DNA from: Thermoproteota archaeon
Lineage (GTDB): Archaea > Thermoproteota > Thermoprotei_A > EX4484-217-1
Assembly (NCBI GenBank): GCA_029258915.1
Contig: JAPDJU010000005.1
Span: forward strand, 124,001 to 188,000
Reading direction: 5' to 3'
DNA length: 64,000 nt
Positions 26,437-33,986 of this stretch are shown one piece after another (position 1 is the stretch's first letter; each line of letters starts with the position of its first letter). Under the pieces are notes generated by a model, which worked only from the letters and a program-made list of their open reading frames with translations, searched no databases and was not told where the DNA came from. A program made the position numbers and the translations under genes.

Positions 26437-26490
26437 GCGATGAAGAAGTCCTCGATCACTGAAGTACTGATGACGGTGGGGTTTAACTGA
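26437..26490 (+). ncRNA. C/D box sRNA candidate
   Basis: C box GCGATGA 26437-26443 (one change from RUGAUGA), guide AGAAGTCCTCGATCA, D' CTGA 26459-26462, spacer of 5, C' TGATGA 26468-26473, guide CGGTGGGGTTTAA (13 nt), D CTGA 26487-26490. The 54-nt span and box order fit archaeal 2'-O-methylation guides. Short flanking GGC/GCC pairing closes the terminal stem. It sits between the DUF2258-like gene and the kinase-like gene, on their strand. Targets not identified. Confidence 0.75.
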
Positions 26491-26531
26491 GCCCATATAA
26501 TACTAAAGCAATTGCAGTAATAGCGAATAAA

Positions 26532-28004
26532 GTGAATTTAGACAACCTAGTGTACTATGAGGAACTCCACGTATTTAAGAAGTTTAATGTACCTTCAATA
26601 AAATTTACAAGAAAACGTAATGAATTAAATGTAAAAATAAGTGTGGGCCTTCCATTACTAAACCTAGATATAGCATATGGAGTGTATGGTACAAGCCTAG
26701 CATTAAGATTCCTAATAGACTATGAAGCCTTAAAAAACCCAATAAAAGCAAAAGAGCTTGAAATAAAGTCTATAGTAAATATTGTCAAAAACTCTACAGA
26801 GAGACTAATTTCCGAGCTAGGTTTTTTCGCTAAAAACGTTCTAATATCCCCTAGCTTTTACGTTTATGAAGTATGTTCGATGCATAAAGCACTCTTTGAT
26901 ATACTGGACCCGCTTGTATTGGCATTAACTATGAAAATATGTAAATATAGGGAGGTGATAGAAGAGAAAATAGTGCAATATAGCGGGATTTTAGAAAAGT
27001 ACAACATAGTACGGTTTATACCTAAACTTTTCATGTTTGAGCCTACGGAAGATCTCTTGAGGAAAGCAGTAAGTAAAGATAAGCTTAGATTTCTTAAAAG
27101 TTACATGTACGATGCGATGCTTCCATACATGAATTATTTGTTAAAAACAAGACAAGCATTATCTTCGCTAACATTAGGCTCAATAAATGTTGTACGTGAG
27201 AAAATAGTATATCCGAACCCATACTCTGAAGTGTATTTCAAAGTAGATGATAAGCTAGTAAAACTCCATGAAACATTGAGGAACGTTAAAGTTATTAAAG
27301 ATCTCGGGGGCATAGTCAACTACACTGTTCTTGCTAAGCTAAAAAAGAATGGAGAAAAACTTGTTGTTATGAAGAAGTATAGAAACTGGAAGGCTATTAA
27401 ATGGTTACCTACTGCTCTATGGACAATAGGCTCAATAGATTTCACACCAATACCGGGTGAGAGGCTGTTAAGGGAAACTAGAGCATTAATTATATTAGCT
27501 AAATACGGTTTCAAAGTTCCCTCCATATACAGTATAGACTGGGTAAATAAGGTACTTGTAAGAGAATACATTGAAGGCATACCTCTAAGTGACATTATAA
27601 GGAAGAAGAAAAAGAAATTGAGCGAAATAGCTTATAGAGTCGGTGCACTTTTGGCAAGTATACATTCTAAAGGTATAACTTTAGGCGATAGTAGACCTTC
27701 AAACATCATTTTATCTAATGGTAATCTTATACCTGTAGATTTAGAGCAATCATCCAATACTATTCCACCTGCCTGGGATATAGTGGAATTTCTATCATTC
27801 ATGTCAATGGATCTACTATTTAGAATCAAAGAATCGCTAAACGCTGCTAAGAGCTTCGCTGAAGGATATTTATCAATAAGTGATAACAGGAAAGTTTTTT
27901 ACGATTCATTCAAAGCGAAATATGTACGAATACTATTACCCATATCTCCTATACTCCCCCTCATAGCAGGCTATGTTAAAGACATAATAGAGGAGACTGC
28001 ATAG
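26532..28004 (+). CDS. Bud32/RIO-like kinase-fold protein with long N-terminal region
   Basis: 490 residues. The C-terminal about 170 residues resemble small-molecule or RIO/Bud32 kinases: V-R-E-Y-I-E-G-I-P-L hinge, L-G-D-S-R-P-S-N-I-I-L catalytic loop (about 382-392) and P-V-D-L-E-Q in place of DFG. The usual His of H-G-D is Leu. The N-terminal about 270 residues are not recognised and contain strongly hydrophobic beta-like stretches. The start is uncertain: GTG 26532 is used, with 16 further open codons upstream but no ATG. It overlaps the next gene by one base (TAGTG). Confidence 0.65.
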   Translation: MNLDNLVYYEELHVFKKFNVPSIKFTRKRNELNVKISVGLPLLNLDIAYGVYGTSLALRFLIDYEALKNPIKAKELEIKSIVNIVKNSTERLISELGFFAKNVLISPSFYVYEVCSMHKALFDILDPLVLALTMKICKYREVIEEKIVQYSGILEKYNIVRFIPKLFMFEPTEDLLRKAVSKDKLRFLKSYMYDAMLPYMNYLLKTRQALSSLTLGSINVVREKIVYPNPYSEVYFKVDDKLVKLHETLRNVKVIKDLGGIVNYTVLAKLKKNGEKLVVMKKYRNWKAIKWLPTALWTIGSIDFTPIPGERLLRETRALIILAKYGFKVPSIYSIDWVNKVLVREYIEGIPLSDIIRKKKKKLSEIAYRVGALLASIHSKGITLGDSRPSNIILSNGNLIPVDLEQSSNTIPPAWDIVEFLSFMSMDLLFRIKESLNAAKSFAEGYLSISDNRKVFYDSFKAKYVRILLPISPILPLIAGYVKDIIEETA

Positions 28005-28195
28005 TGGTTAAGCTTGAAATACTTGAAAAATATGAGCTTTTAGGCGAAATGAGGTATAGGGTGAGAATTAAAAACACAAAAATAATACTGAATGTGACAG
28101 CAACATCAGATAACGAGGCTCTTAAGAAAGCTAAGGAATTAATTAATGAAATTAAACTACATGAGGTCATAGATCAATACAAGGTTGAAGCATAA
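28004..28195 (+). CDS. Uncharacterised small protein, 63 aa
   Basis: 63 residues starting at GTG 28004, whose G is the last base of the preceding TAG, so translation is coupled. Predicted strand-strand-strand-helix order: V-K-L-E-I-L-E-K-Y-E-L, M-R-Y-R-V-R-I, K-I-I-L-N-V-T-A, then N-E-A-L-K-K-A-K-E-L-I. This looks like a small RNA-binding or adaptor domain. It is a likely partner of the kinase-like protein; function unknown. Confidence 0.6.
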   Translation: MVKLEILEKYELLGEMRYRVRIKNTKIILNVTATSDNEALKKAKELINEIKLHEVIDQYKVEA

Positions 28196-28200
28196 ACACA

Positions 28201-29070
28201 TTACTCTTGAAAATATGGTATTAGCTCCTTAGGTATAGAACAGCAAGCTTCAATAACTTTAATTTTATATTTGTCAACCATATGCTTTAATGGATTCACT
28301 ATTCTATCTACCAATCTTAACTTATAAACGGCAAGGTCTAAAGTAAACTTCATTGCCCAAGGTCTCATACATCCTAAAGCTAGCTCACCCTTAATTTTAC
28401 GATTTCCATAGCGTATTACGTTTATTATATCGCTTACAGAAGGCGGGTTAACATGTTCCATAGCAGTGCCTTTAGTCGGGATGAATACAAGGAATACAAG
28501 TATGTACGGTTTAAAATCAGCTATCACGTCAACTGCTTCGTACTCCTTGACGATTTTACCATAATTTAAGCCTATGGGTATATGAGGTGCAATGTATGGT
28601 GGTCCATATTTTTCAAGGATTTCTAAGCTTTTAATGAAGTCTTCAGGTTCTTTAGACTTTAAATTCATTATATCTTTGATTACTTCTTCATCTAAAACTA
28701 CTTCGTAATCTATTATATCTACGCCTGCTTCTCTCATTTTAATAGCTAAATCTTTGTTTACAAGGCCTGAATGTACGCTAATAATGAATTTAAAGTCTCT
28801 CTTAATGTCTTTAATAGTACTTAAAAAAGGTTCTACAGGCAGCTTTCCTTCTAAGTCAAAACCTCCACTAATAAGAAGACCTTTTGCACCTTTTTTAGCA
28901 AGAAACTTAGCTGTCTCATACAGTTTCTTAGGCGTTAATGTAGCTTCCATGTTTCTTAAATAATAACCTTGACAATACTTACATTTTAATGGACATATAG
29001 AGCCAGTTATGCTTACATCAGGGAATTTTGAACCCGGTATGAATGCAAAAACTTCTCTCATAAACTTCAC
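28201..29070 (-). CDS. Radical SAM protein, biotin synthase-like (COG1856-type)
   Basis: 289-residue radical SAM enzyme with the 4Fe-4S motif C-P-L-K-C-K-Y-C (Cys26, Cys30, Cys33). The SAM-binding strand is L-L-I-S-G-G-F-D and the barrel is complete. A second cysteine group near the C-terminus (L-G-C-M-R-P and E-A-C-C-S-I-P) could hold an auxiliary cluster, as in sulfur-inserting enzymes. It resembles the biotin-synthase-homologue group in archaea, some members of which serve in lipoate synthesis; assignment to that step is only a suggestion. Confidence 0.75.
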   Translation of the reverse strand: MKFMREVFAFIPGSKFPDVSITGSICPLKCKYCQGYYLRNMEATLTPKKLYETAKFLAKKGAKGLLISGGFDLEGKLPVEPFLSTIKDIKRDFKFIISVHSGLVNKDLAIKMREAGVDIIDYEVVLDEEVIKDIMNLKSKEPEDFIKSLEILEKYGPPYIAPHIPIGLNYGKIVKEYEAVDVIADFKPYILVFLVFIPTKGTAMEHVNPPSVSDIINVIRYGNRKIKGELALGCMRPWAMKFTLDLAVYKLRLVDRIVNPLKHMVDKYKIKVIEACCSIPKELIPYFQE

Positions 29071-29120
29071 TTACTCCATTTTTAGCATAATTGTGCTCAA
29101 TGCTATTGTAACTTTAAACA

Positions 29121-29141
29121 GGTACCTTATAAATATGTACC
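29121..29141. promoter_or_regulatory. Palindrome around a TATA-like element
   Basis: GGTAC at 29121-29125 and GTACC at 29137-29141 flank an 11-base AT core containing TTATAAAT, which reads as a TATA element on either strand. It lies about 50-70 bases upstream of the radical SAM start, where its promoter is expected. Binding of a dimeric regulator would block the TATA site. Inference only. Confidence 0.4.
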
Positions 29142-29240
29142 TAATAATTTGCTACAATGTCCAATATAAACACTCCATTAAATATACAACGAGAATGTAA
29201 CCCATAATTTATACATTTGTTCACATTTAAAATGAAATAT

Positions 29241-29280
29241 TTATATTAATGTTTTATACGTTGAGAGTTAAATATAAAAT
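29241..29280 (+). promoter_or_regulatory. Probable glnA promoter
   Basis: Two TATA-like elements, TTTATATTA at 29241-29249 and TTAAATATAAAA at 29268-29279, lie 72 and 41 bases before the ATG at 29321. Either could direct transcription start within the leader. There may be two start sites. Confidence 0.4.
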
Positions 29281-29320
29281 ACTGTTCAAACCTAATGATA
29301 CTAACTGTAGGTAAGTGTCT

Positions 29321-30721
29321 ATGAAACGCTGTTCTACTGCTAACTTTAAAATGCCAAACTCTATAGAGTGGGTGGAACTACAGTTCACATCAGTTACAGG
29401 TAAACTGCATAGCATTACATGTTCAGTAAATATGGCAGAGAAAGAGAAAGTAGAATATCTAAGCAAGCTCGATGGTAGTTCTATTGAAGGTTTTAGTACA
29501 ATAGATGAAAGTGATTTAGTTGTCAAGGCAGACATAAAAACTTTTGCCTTAATTCCATGGGATAATAAGCGAGCTAGGTTCATAGGGAAAATATATAAGG
29601 GATACGGTAAGGGAAGATTGGAAAAAGATCCAAGATACATCGCTGAAAGAGCCGAAACATACCTTAAAGACCTAGGCTACGTTAGTTACTGGGGCCCGGA
29701 AGTGGAATTCTTCATATTTGACAAAGTTATTGTAGATATGAGTAGACCTGAATATAAGCAAGCATATGAAATAGTAACCAGTGAGTCAGCATTTTATACT
29801 ACAGATTCCCCATTAAAGCTTAAGGGAGGATATTACATTCATGAACCATCAGATAAAATTTTTAAAGTTAGACATGAAATAGCAGAAATTCTCAAAAAAT
29901 ACTTTAAAATAGTTGTGGAAGCACATCACCATGAAGTTGCTGCTGCAGGGCAATGTGAAATAGTCTTTAAAAATGATAAACTTGTACAAACAGCAGATAA
30001 TGTTCAAACATTAAAATATGTAGCTAGAAACATAGCTACCAAGCATAGCATGGTAGCTACGTTTATGCCTAAACCAATATATGGTGATAATGGTTCAGGA
30101 ATGCATGTACATATAAGCTTATGGGATCTTAAAGGTAAAAACGTGTTCTATGATCCAAACGATGAATATGCTGAATTAAGCCAGCTTGGAAGATACTTTA
30201 TAGGAGGTCTTCTTGAACATGCACGTTCACTTTCCGCAATAGTTTCACCTACTACAAACAGTTATAAACGGCTAATGCCGGGTTTCGAAGCACCTGTGTA
30301 TTTGACGTGGAGTAGGGGCAATAGAAGTGCTGCAATAAGAATACCAATATATCATAAAGGAAAAGAGAACCATAAGAGAATAGAGTATAGGCCTCCTGAT
30401 CCTTCAGCAAACCCGTATTTAGCATTTGCCGCTATTTTAGCAGCAGGCCTAGATGGATTAAAGAAGAAAATAGATCCTGGAAGCCCTGTCAATAAGGATG
30501 TTTATCATTTAACAGCTATCGAGAAAAGAGAATTGGGAATTAAAGAATTGCCTAGAACTCTTTGGGAAGCATTAGATGAGCTTGAAAGTGACCATGAATA
30601 CTTATATCCCATATTTACTAGGGAAATTATCGAAACCTACATAGACATTAAGAGAAAAGAAGTTATCGATATAGAAAGTTATCCAACACCTGCAGAGTTT
30701 TACACCTACTTTACTACATAG
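29321..30721 (+). CDS. glnA: Glutamine synthetase, type I
   Basis: Makes glutamine from glutamate, ammonia and ATP. Recognised by L-D-G-S-S-I-E-G-F (residues about 47-55), W-G-P-E-V-E-F-F metal ligands, A-H-H-H-E-V, N-G-S-G-M-H-V-H, and M-P-G-F-E-A-P ... R-I-P-I-Y-H. About 466 residues. No N-L-Y-D-L-P-type adenylylation loop is seen near the C-terminus, as in archaeal forms. The ATG at 29321 is preferred over the in-frame GTG at 29315, because the AGGT at 29309-29312 is 8 bases before the ATG but only 2 before the GTG. It provides amide nitrogen for GlmS and GatCAB encoded in the same window. Confidence 0.96.
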   Translation: MKRCSTANFKMPNSIEWVELQFTSVTGKLHSITCSVNMAEKEKVEYLSKLDGSSIEGFSTIDESDLVVKADIKTFALIPWDNKRARFIGKIYKGYGKGRLEKDPRYIAERAETYLKDLGYVSYWGPEVEFFIFDKVIVDMSRPEYKQAYEIVTSESAFYTTDSPLKLKGGYYIHEPSDKIFKVRHEIAEILKKYFKIVVEAHHHEVAAAGQCEIVFKNDKLVQTADNVQTLKYVARNIATKHSMVATFMPKPIYGDNGSGMHVHISLWDLKGKNVFYDPNDEYAELSQLGRYFIGGLLEHARSLSAIVSPTTNSYKRLMPGFEAPVYLTWSRGNRSAAIRIPIYHKGKENHKRIEYRPPDPSANPYLAFAAILAAGLDGLKKKIDPGSPVNKDVYHLTAIEKRELGIKELPRTLWEALDELESDHEYLYPIFTREIIETYIDIKRKEVIDIESYPTPAEFYTYFTT

Positions 30722-31296
30722 TTAAAAAGAAAATCTCCTATAAGGAATACTAAAGGAGCTACAGCGAATGCCCAAATAACTTGTTCTAAAGAATGTTTTC
30801 TAAGTTTAATTCTCGTCCATGCAACGATAATAGATACTAAGAATATTAGTAAGGCTCCGGTTATGCTAATATACTTAGCAAATATTATGAATGTTATGAA
30901 GACTGTTAAAACGTGAATGCTTATTTTATCTATAAAATCTGCAATAAGCGATACGGTGATTGTAACCAAATATATGAAAACTATTTTTGCGAGAAAGAAA
31001 ACATTAAAGATAGTGTATATTACAAACACGGTCAAAGCTAATGCTAAAGTAAACGCTATAAATGCTTTTCTCTCAAAGCTTAAAGATAGGTCTTCACTAA
31101 CAACATGAAAATATCTTAAAATACCATACAAAGTAATGGGCAGGCCGGATAATAGAAGAATTCCTCCTAAAGCTAAAAGTAAAGGTTCATGATATTTAAG
31201 TGCTATAATAGGTAATGTGTATGCAGGGTGTATGTAAGGGTTCATTATTTTAGATACTATATAAGCAACCTTGCCCATGCTCTGATGCTTAATCAC
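30706..31296 (-). CDS. PAP2-like membrane phosphatase
   Basis: 196 residues with about six membrane segments. The C-terminal part has W-T-R-I-K-L-R-K-H-S-L-E-Q-V, which matches the last PAP2 motif (S/R...H...D-like), and K-I-S-I-H-V-L matches the middle motif. These suggest an integral-membrane phosphatase or related lipid phosphatase; the first lysine motif is not clear. The ATG at 31296 gives a short soluble N-terminus. It overlaps the end of glnA by 16 bases, convergent. Confidence 0.65.
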   Translation of the reverse strand: MIKHQSMGKVAYIVSKIMNPYIHPAYTLPIIALKYHEPLLLALGGILLLSGLPITLYGILRYFHVVSEDLSLSFERKAFIAFTLALALTVFVIYTIFNVFFLAKIVFIYLVTITVSLIADFIDKISIHVLTVFITFIIFAKYISITGALLIFLVSIIVAWTRIKLRKHSLEQVIWAFAVAPLVFLIGDFLFNYVVK

Positions 31297-31406
31297 ACTA
31301 CATTCTCCTCAGAAACTTAACACATGCCATTAGCATCTATGAATTTTTACTACATCCTTTGCTAAAATATTTTAGTAGCGAAACACTACAGTTAAAGGGA
31401 AAGAAG

Positions 31407-32135
31407 TTGAAGATAAAAGTAAAGCCTTTCGCTATATTCAGAGACATCATAGGTAAGGCTGAGTTTACGTTAGAGTTTGATTCTGAAATTTCTGTTGGTA
31501 AACTAATAAACTACTTAAAAGAGAGGTTTCCAGACATCAGTATGTACATTGATGAATATGAAATAGAACCCGTAATAGTCTTAGTAAACGGTAAACCGGC
31601 TACTGGGAAGACTATGTTAAGAGACGGCGATGAAGTAGCATTTTTCCCTCCAGCAGCTGGAGGTACTAGTGAGGGTAAAGTAATTACACAAGATGTAGAT
31701 ATAGAAAAAATTATTCAAAAAATAAGAAATGTAAAAGACTTTGATAAAGTAGGTGCCATGGTTATTTTCATAGGCTTTGTGAAGGGAACTATAGGTAATA
31801 AAAAGGTGTATGGATTATCGTATGAGGCATATGAACCTTACGCTTCAAAAAAACTGCAGGAAATAGCTAATGATCTTTTAAAAAACGATAAAGTTGTTGA
31901 TGTTAGAATATACCATAAGGTAGCCAATTTAAAACCTGGAGAAACAACTATCTACATTATGGTATCTGCTATAGATAGAAATACCGCGTTTGAAACAGCA
32001 AGAAAAGCACTTGAAAGAGTTAAAAAAGAGATTCCTATATGGAAGCTTGAAGTAAGAGATAATGGGGAATATTGGGTTATAGGTGATGGAAAGCGTGTAC
32101 CTAGACCCGTGAAAAGTAAGACTAAATTAAACTAA
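31407..32135 (+). CDS. MoaD-MoaE fusion (molybdopterin synthase)
   Basis: Residues 1-86 form a MoaD/ubiquitin-like domain ending F-F-P-P-A-A-G-G (Gly85-Gly86). Residues about 95-242 are MoaE, with I-G-F-V-K-G, Y-E-A-Y-E-P, I-Y-H-K-V-A and K-K-E-I-P-I-W-K-L-E. Molybdopterin synthase adds two sulfurs to precursor Z, which requires a free C-terminal Gly-Gly thiocarboxylate on MoaD; here it is followed by T-S-E-G-K. Cleavage after Gly86 is therefore expected. The start is placed at TTG 31407 (M-K-I-K-V-K-P-F); an in-frame TTG at 31359 would add 16 residues. Confidence 0.88.
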   Translation: MKIKVKPFAIFRDIIGKAEFTLEFDSEISVGKLINYLKERFPDISMYIDEYEIEPVIVLVNGKPATGKTMLRDGDEVAFFPPAAGGTSEGKVITQDVDIEKIIQKIRNVKDFDKVGAMVIFIGFVKGTIGNKKVYGLSYEAYEPYASKKLQEIANDLLKNDKVVDVRIYHKVANLKPGETTIYIMVSAIDRNTAFETARKALERVKKEIPIWKLEVRDNGEYWVIGDGKRVPRPVKSKTKLN

Positions 32136-32523
32136 TAATTACCTCCTTTACTTCTTTATTAACTATATATGCTCCATAGCTTCCTGAAGTAGAATCTATT
32201 ATTAACCAAGGTATATGCCATAATCTCATATACTTTAGATCTACTTTCGACGGGTATGGTGATGCCTTATGGGAATGAAATATTCCAATAACTTCTAGGT
32301 TTTTCTTATAAGCATACATAAACACCTTATAAACTTCAAGCGGATCCATGTAAAACATTTCCTCTCTATTTACAGCAATGTTCCTTACGAACACTGTTTC
32401 TAATACTTTAAAAATTGATTTTTCAACCCTACCTAATAGTAGTCCACATATTTCATATTGAGCATGTAAAGCATTATTCACTATTTTTGCTAGCTCACTC
32501 TTACTAATAACCAAGATTATCAT
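32122..32523 (-). CDS. JAMM/MPN+ metalloprotease
   Basis: 133-residue JAMM-domain isopeptidase with Glu24 in Y-E-I-C-G-L-L-L-G and the zinc motif H-S-H-K-A-S-P-Y-P-S-K-V-D (His83, His85, Ser92, Asp95). The spacing between His85 and Ser is six residues rather than the usual seven. Haloferax JAMM1 is known to release MoaE-linked and SAMP-type ubiquitin-like proteins after Gly-Gly. It faces the MoaD-MoaE fusion, overlapping by 14 bases at the 3' ends, so that protein is the obvious candidate substrate. Confidence 0.85.
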   Translation of the reverse strand: MIILVISKSELAKIVNNALHAQYEICGLLLGRVEKSIFKVLETVFVRNIAVNREEMFYMDPLEVYKVFMYAYKKNLEVIGIFHSHKASPYPSKVDLKYMRLWHIPWLIIDSTSGSYGAYIVNKEVKEVIISLI

Positions 32524-32729
32524 AATACTTCAAAACCCAGTCTAAGTATTTTTAAACTTAACTTAAAATATATCAAGCTTAGCACTAATCTTTTGAACGG
32601 GTATTGTTTCTATTACTACTCATGAAGTACTGTTTCGTAAAGTAAAGATTAAATTTTTCCAAGAGAAAACTAGGTAGCTAAAAACTTAACAATAAAACTA
32701 AACTACTACATCATTGTTTAAAGAAGCAA

Positions 32730-32885
32730 TTAAAATAGCTTATTTAACGGAAATTCGTGACCGCAGCGTGGACACTTTACGTAACCGCAATCGCCGAAGG
32801 TAGCATATGGGCATCCTTGACATGAAAAAGCTCTTGAATATGATAAATCAAATTTGAACCCGCACTTAGGACACGTGAGCACCAT
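32730..32885 (-). CDS. Small zinc-ribbon protein, 51 aa
   Basis: 51 residues, M-V-L-T-C-P-K-C-G-F-K-F-D to P-L-N-K-L-F, from ATG 32885. It contains three CxxC units: C-P-K-C, C-Q-G-C-P and C-P-R-C-G, plus a further Cys in D-C-G-Y. This could hold one or two zinc ions, or an iron centre. It is preceded on the same strand by the FeoC-like gene with 33 bases between. The C-x2-C-P style matches small ribbons found beside archaeal iron-transport genes, but no transporter is present here. Confidence 0.72.
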   Translation of the reverse strand: MVLTCPKCGFKFDLSYSRAFSCQGCPYATFGDCGYVKCPRCGHEFPLNKLF

Positions 32886-32918
32886 GGGTTAGCACCTATT
32901 TGTTTTTCAATGTTTTCA

Positions 32919-33224
32919 TTATACAGTTTTAGCTAATACCTTTTTACCCTTTTCTGTTAACGTGTAGGCTTTAATATTCTTTCTAACATTTAACCTATAT
33001 TGACACAGCTTAGAAAAAGGACAATTAGGGCATGAAGTTATATCGCATACAATTACTTTCAAATAACCTTTTTCTATTAAGTAGTTTATTAATTCCTGTG
33101 CTAGATCTTCACTTACCCTTAAGTCTTTTAATAAATAGTTTAAAAACACTATTTTGCGTTTATGTATATAGCTAAGAATTTTTACGATTAAGGTTCCTTC
33201 AAAGCTACTTGTGTTCAACAACAT
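32919..33224 (-). CDS. FeoC-like winged-helix protein with cysteine cluster
   Basis: 101 residues. A winged helix (I-L-S-Y-I-H-K-R-K ... L-R-V-S-E-D-L-A-Q-E-L-I-N-Y-L-I-E-K-G-Y-L) is followed by C-D-I-T-S-C-P-N-C-P-F-S-K-L-C, four cysteines spaced as in FeoC-type Fe-S wings. A final strand and helix (A-Y-T-L-T-E-K-G-K-K) resemble other transcription-factor wings. It may sense iron or redox state. It overlaps the upstream gene by 20 bases. No feoA or feoB in the window. Confidence 0.7.
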   Translation of the reverse strand: MLLNTSSFEGTLIVKILSYIHKRKIVFLNYLLKDLRVSEDLAQELINYLIEKGYLKVIVCDITSCPNCPFSKLCQYRLNVRKNIKAYTLTEKGKKVLAKTV

Positions 33225-33822
33225 ACCCTCTTATTAAGCTCAAAAGTTTAGATATCTTATCTAGCTTAGGAAAATCATGTATTCTTTTAGCCATAATTTT
33301 CACTGCTAAAGCACTTTTATTCTCAGCCTGCGAGAGGATTATACTAAATCTAAAGGGGGCTTTGACTTTTTTCATCTTTTTAAGGCTCTCTTCGCTAACT
33401 TTATCAAATATGTATGAGAACACCATAACCCATTCTTCACCATTAAATTCTAAGAACCAATCACCTGTATTATATGGAGAAGTTTCTTTTTCACGAAGCA
33501 TAAATATGAACCTGTTCTCTCCAATGTCAATGCTTACTTCTTCCAGTTCATAATAATCGTAAATTCCTAAAGGTTCTAAAATTTCATGTTCTAAAGAGTC
33601 TATGATAAATAAGCTGAGGGGGACACGGTATATTTCCTCAATAAACATTTTAAAACTTGATATTTTCTCATCTACAATTTTCCTTAATATTGGTTCATAT
33701 GATTCCAATATTTCATAGCAAATATCCATTATGTTTACGTGAAATTTCTCAGCTAATTTCTTTAGCAGTTTCTGGTTCTTAGAAGATAATTTAACCATAA
33801 CGTAACTTTTCTCTTCACCCAT
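33205..33822 (-). CDS. Uncharacterised protein, 205 aa
   Basis: 205-residue soluble protein of unknown function. The N-terminus (Y-V-M-V-K-L-S-S-K-N-Q-K-L-L-K-K-L-A-E-K-F) could be a strand and helix of an RHH-type DNA-binding motif. The rest is strand-rich with no cysteine pairs, membrane segments or known motif. It heads a three-gene unit (205 aa protein, FeoC-like, zinc ribbon), overlapping the FeoC-like gene by 20 bases. Confidence 0.6.
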   Translation of the reverse strand: MGEEKSYVMVKLSSKNQKLLKKLAEKFHVNIMDICYEILESYEPILRKIVDEKISSFKMFIEEIYRVPLSLFIIDSLEHEILEPLGIYDYYELEEVSIDIGENRFIFMLREKETSPYNTGDWFLEFNGEEWVMVFSYIFDKVSEESLKKMKKVKAPFRFSIILSQAENKSALAVKIMAKRIHDFPKLDKISKLLSLIRGYVVEHK

Positions 33823-33902
33823 GGGTAATCATCTAAATACTTTGACTATGTCTACTATAGACATAATAGTTTTTAGATATCTACCTTAATAACTTATCTT
33901 AG

Positions 33903-33958
33903 ATGATGAGTGTGGCGGGCTTGACTCTAAAGAGGATGAAGACTTAGGAGCCCCCTGA
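33903..33958 (+). ncRNA. C/D box sRNA, D' guide complementary to 16S decoding site
   Basis: C ATGATGA 33903-33909, guide GTGTGGCGGGC 33910-33920, D' TTGA 33921-33924, C' AGGATGA 33933-33939, guide AGACTTAGGAGCCCC, D CTGA 33955-33958. The first guide pairs over all 11 nt (one G-U) with the universal 16S segment GCCCGUCACAC, E. coli G1401-C1411. The fifth base before D' faces G1405. The D guide target (GGGGCUCCUAAGUCU) was not placed. It ends 28 bases before the TPR gene start, on the same strand. Confidence 0.82.
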
Positions 33959-33986
33959 TATCAACGGTTCTCAGATACAATAATCC

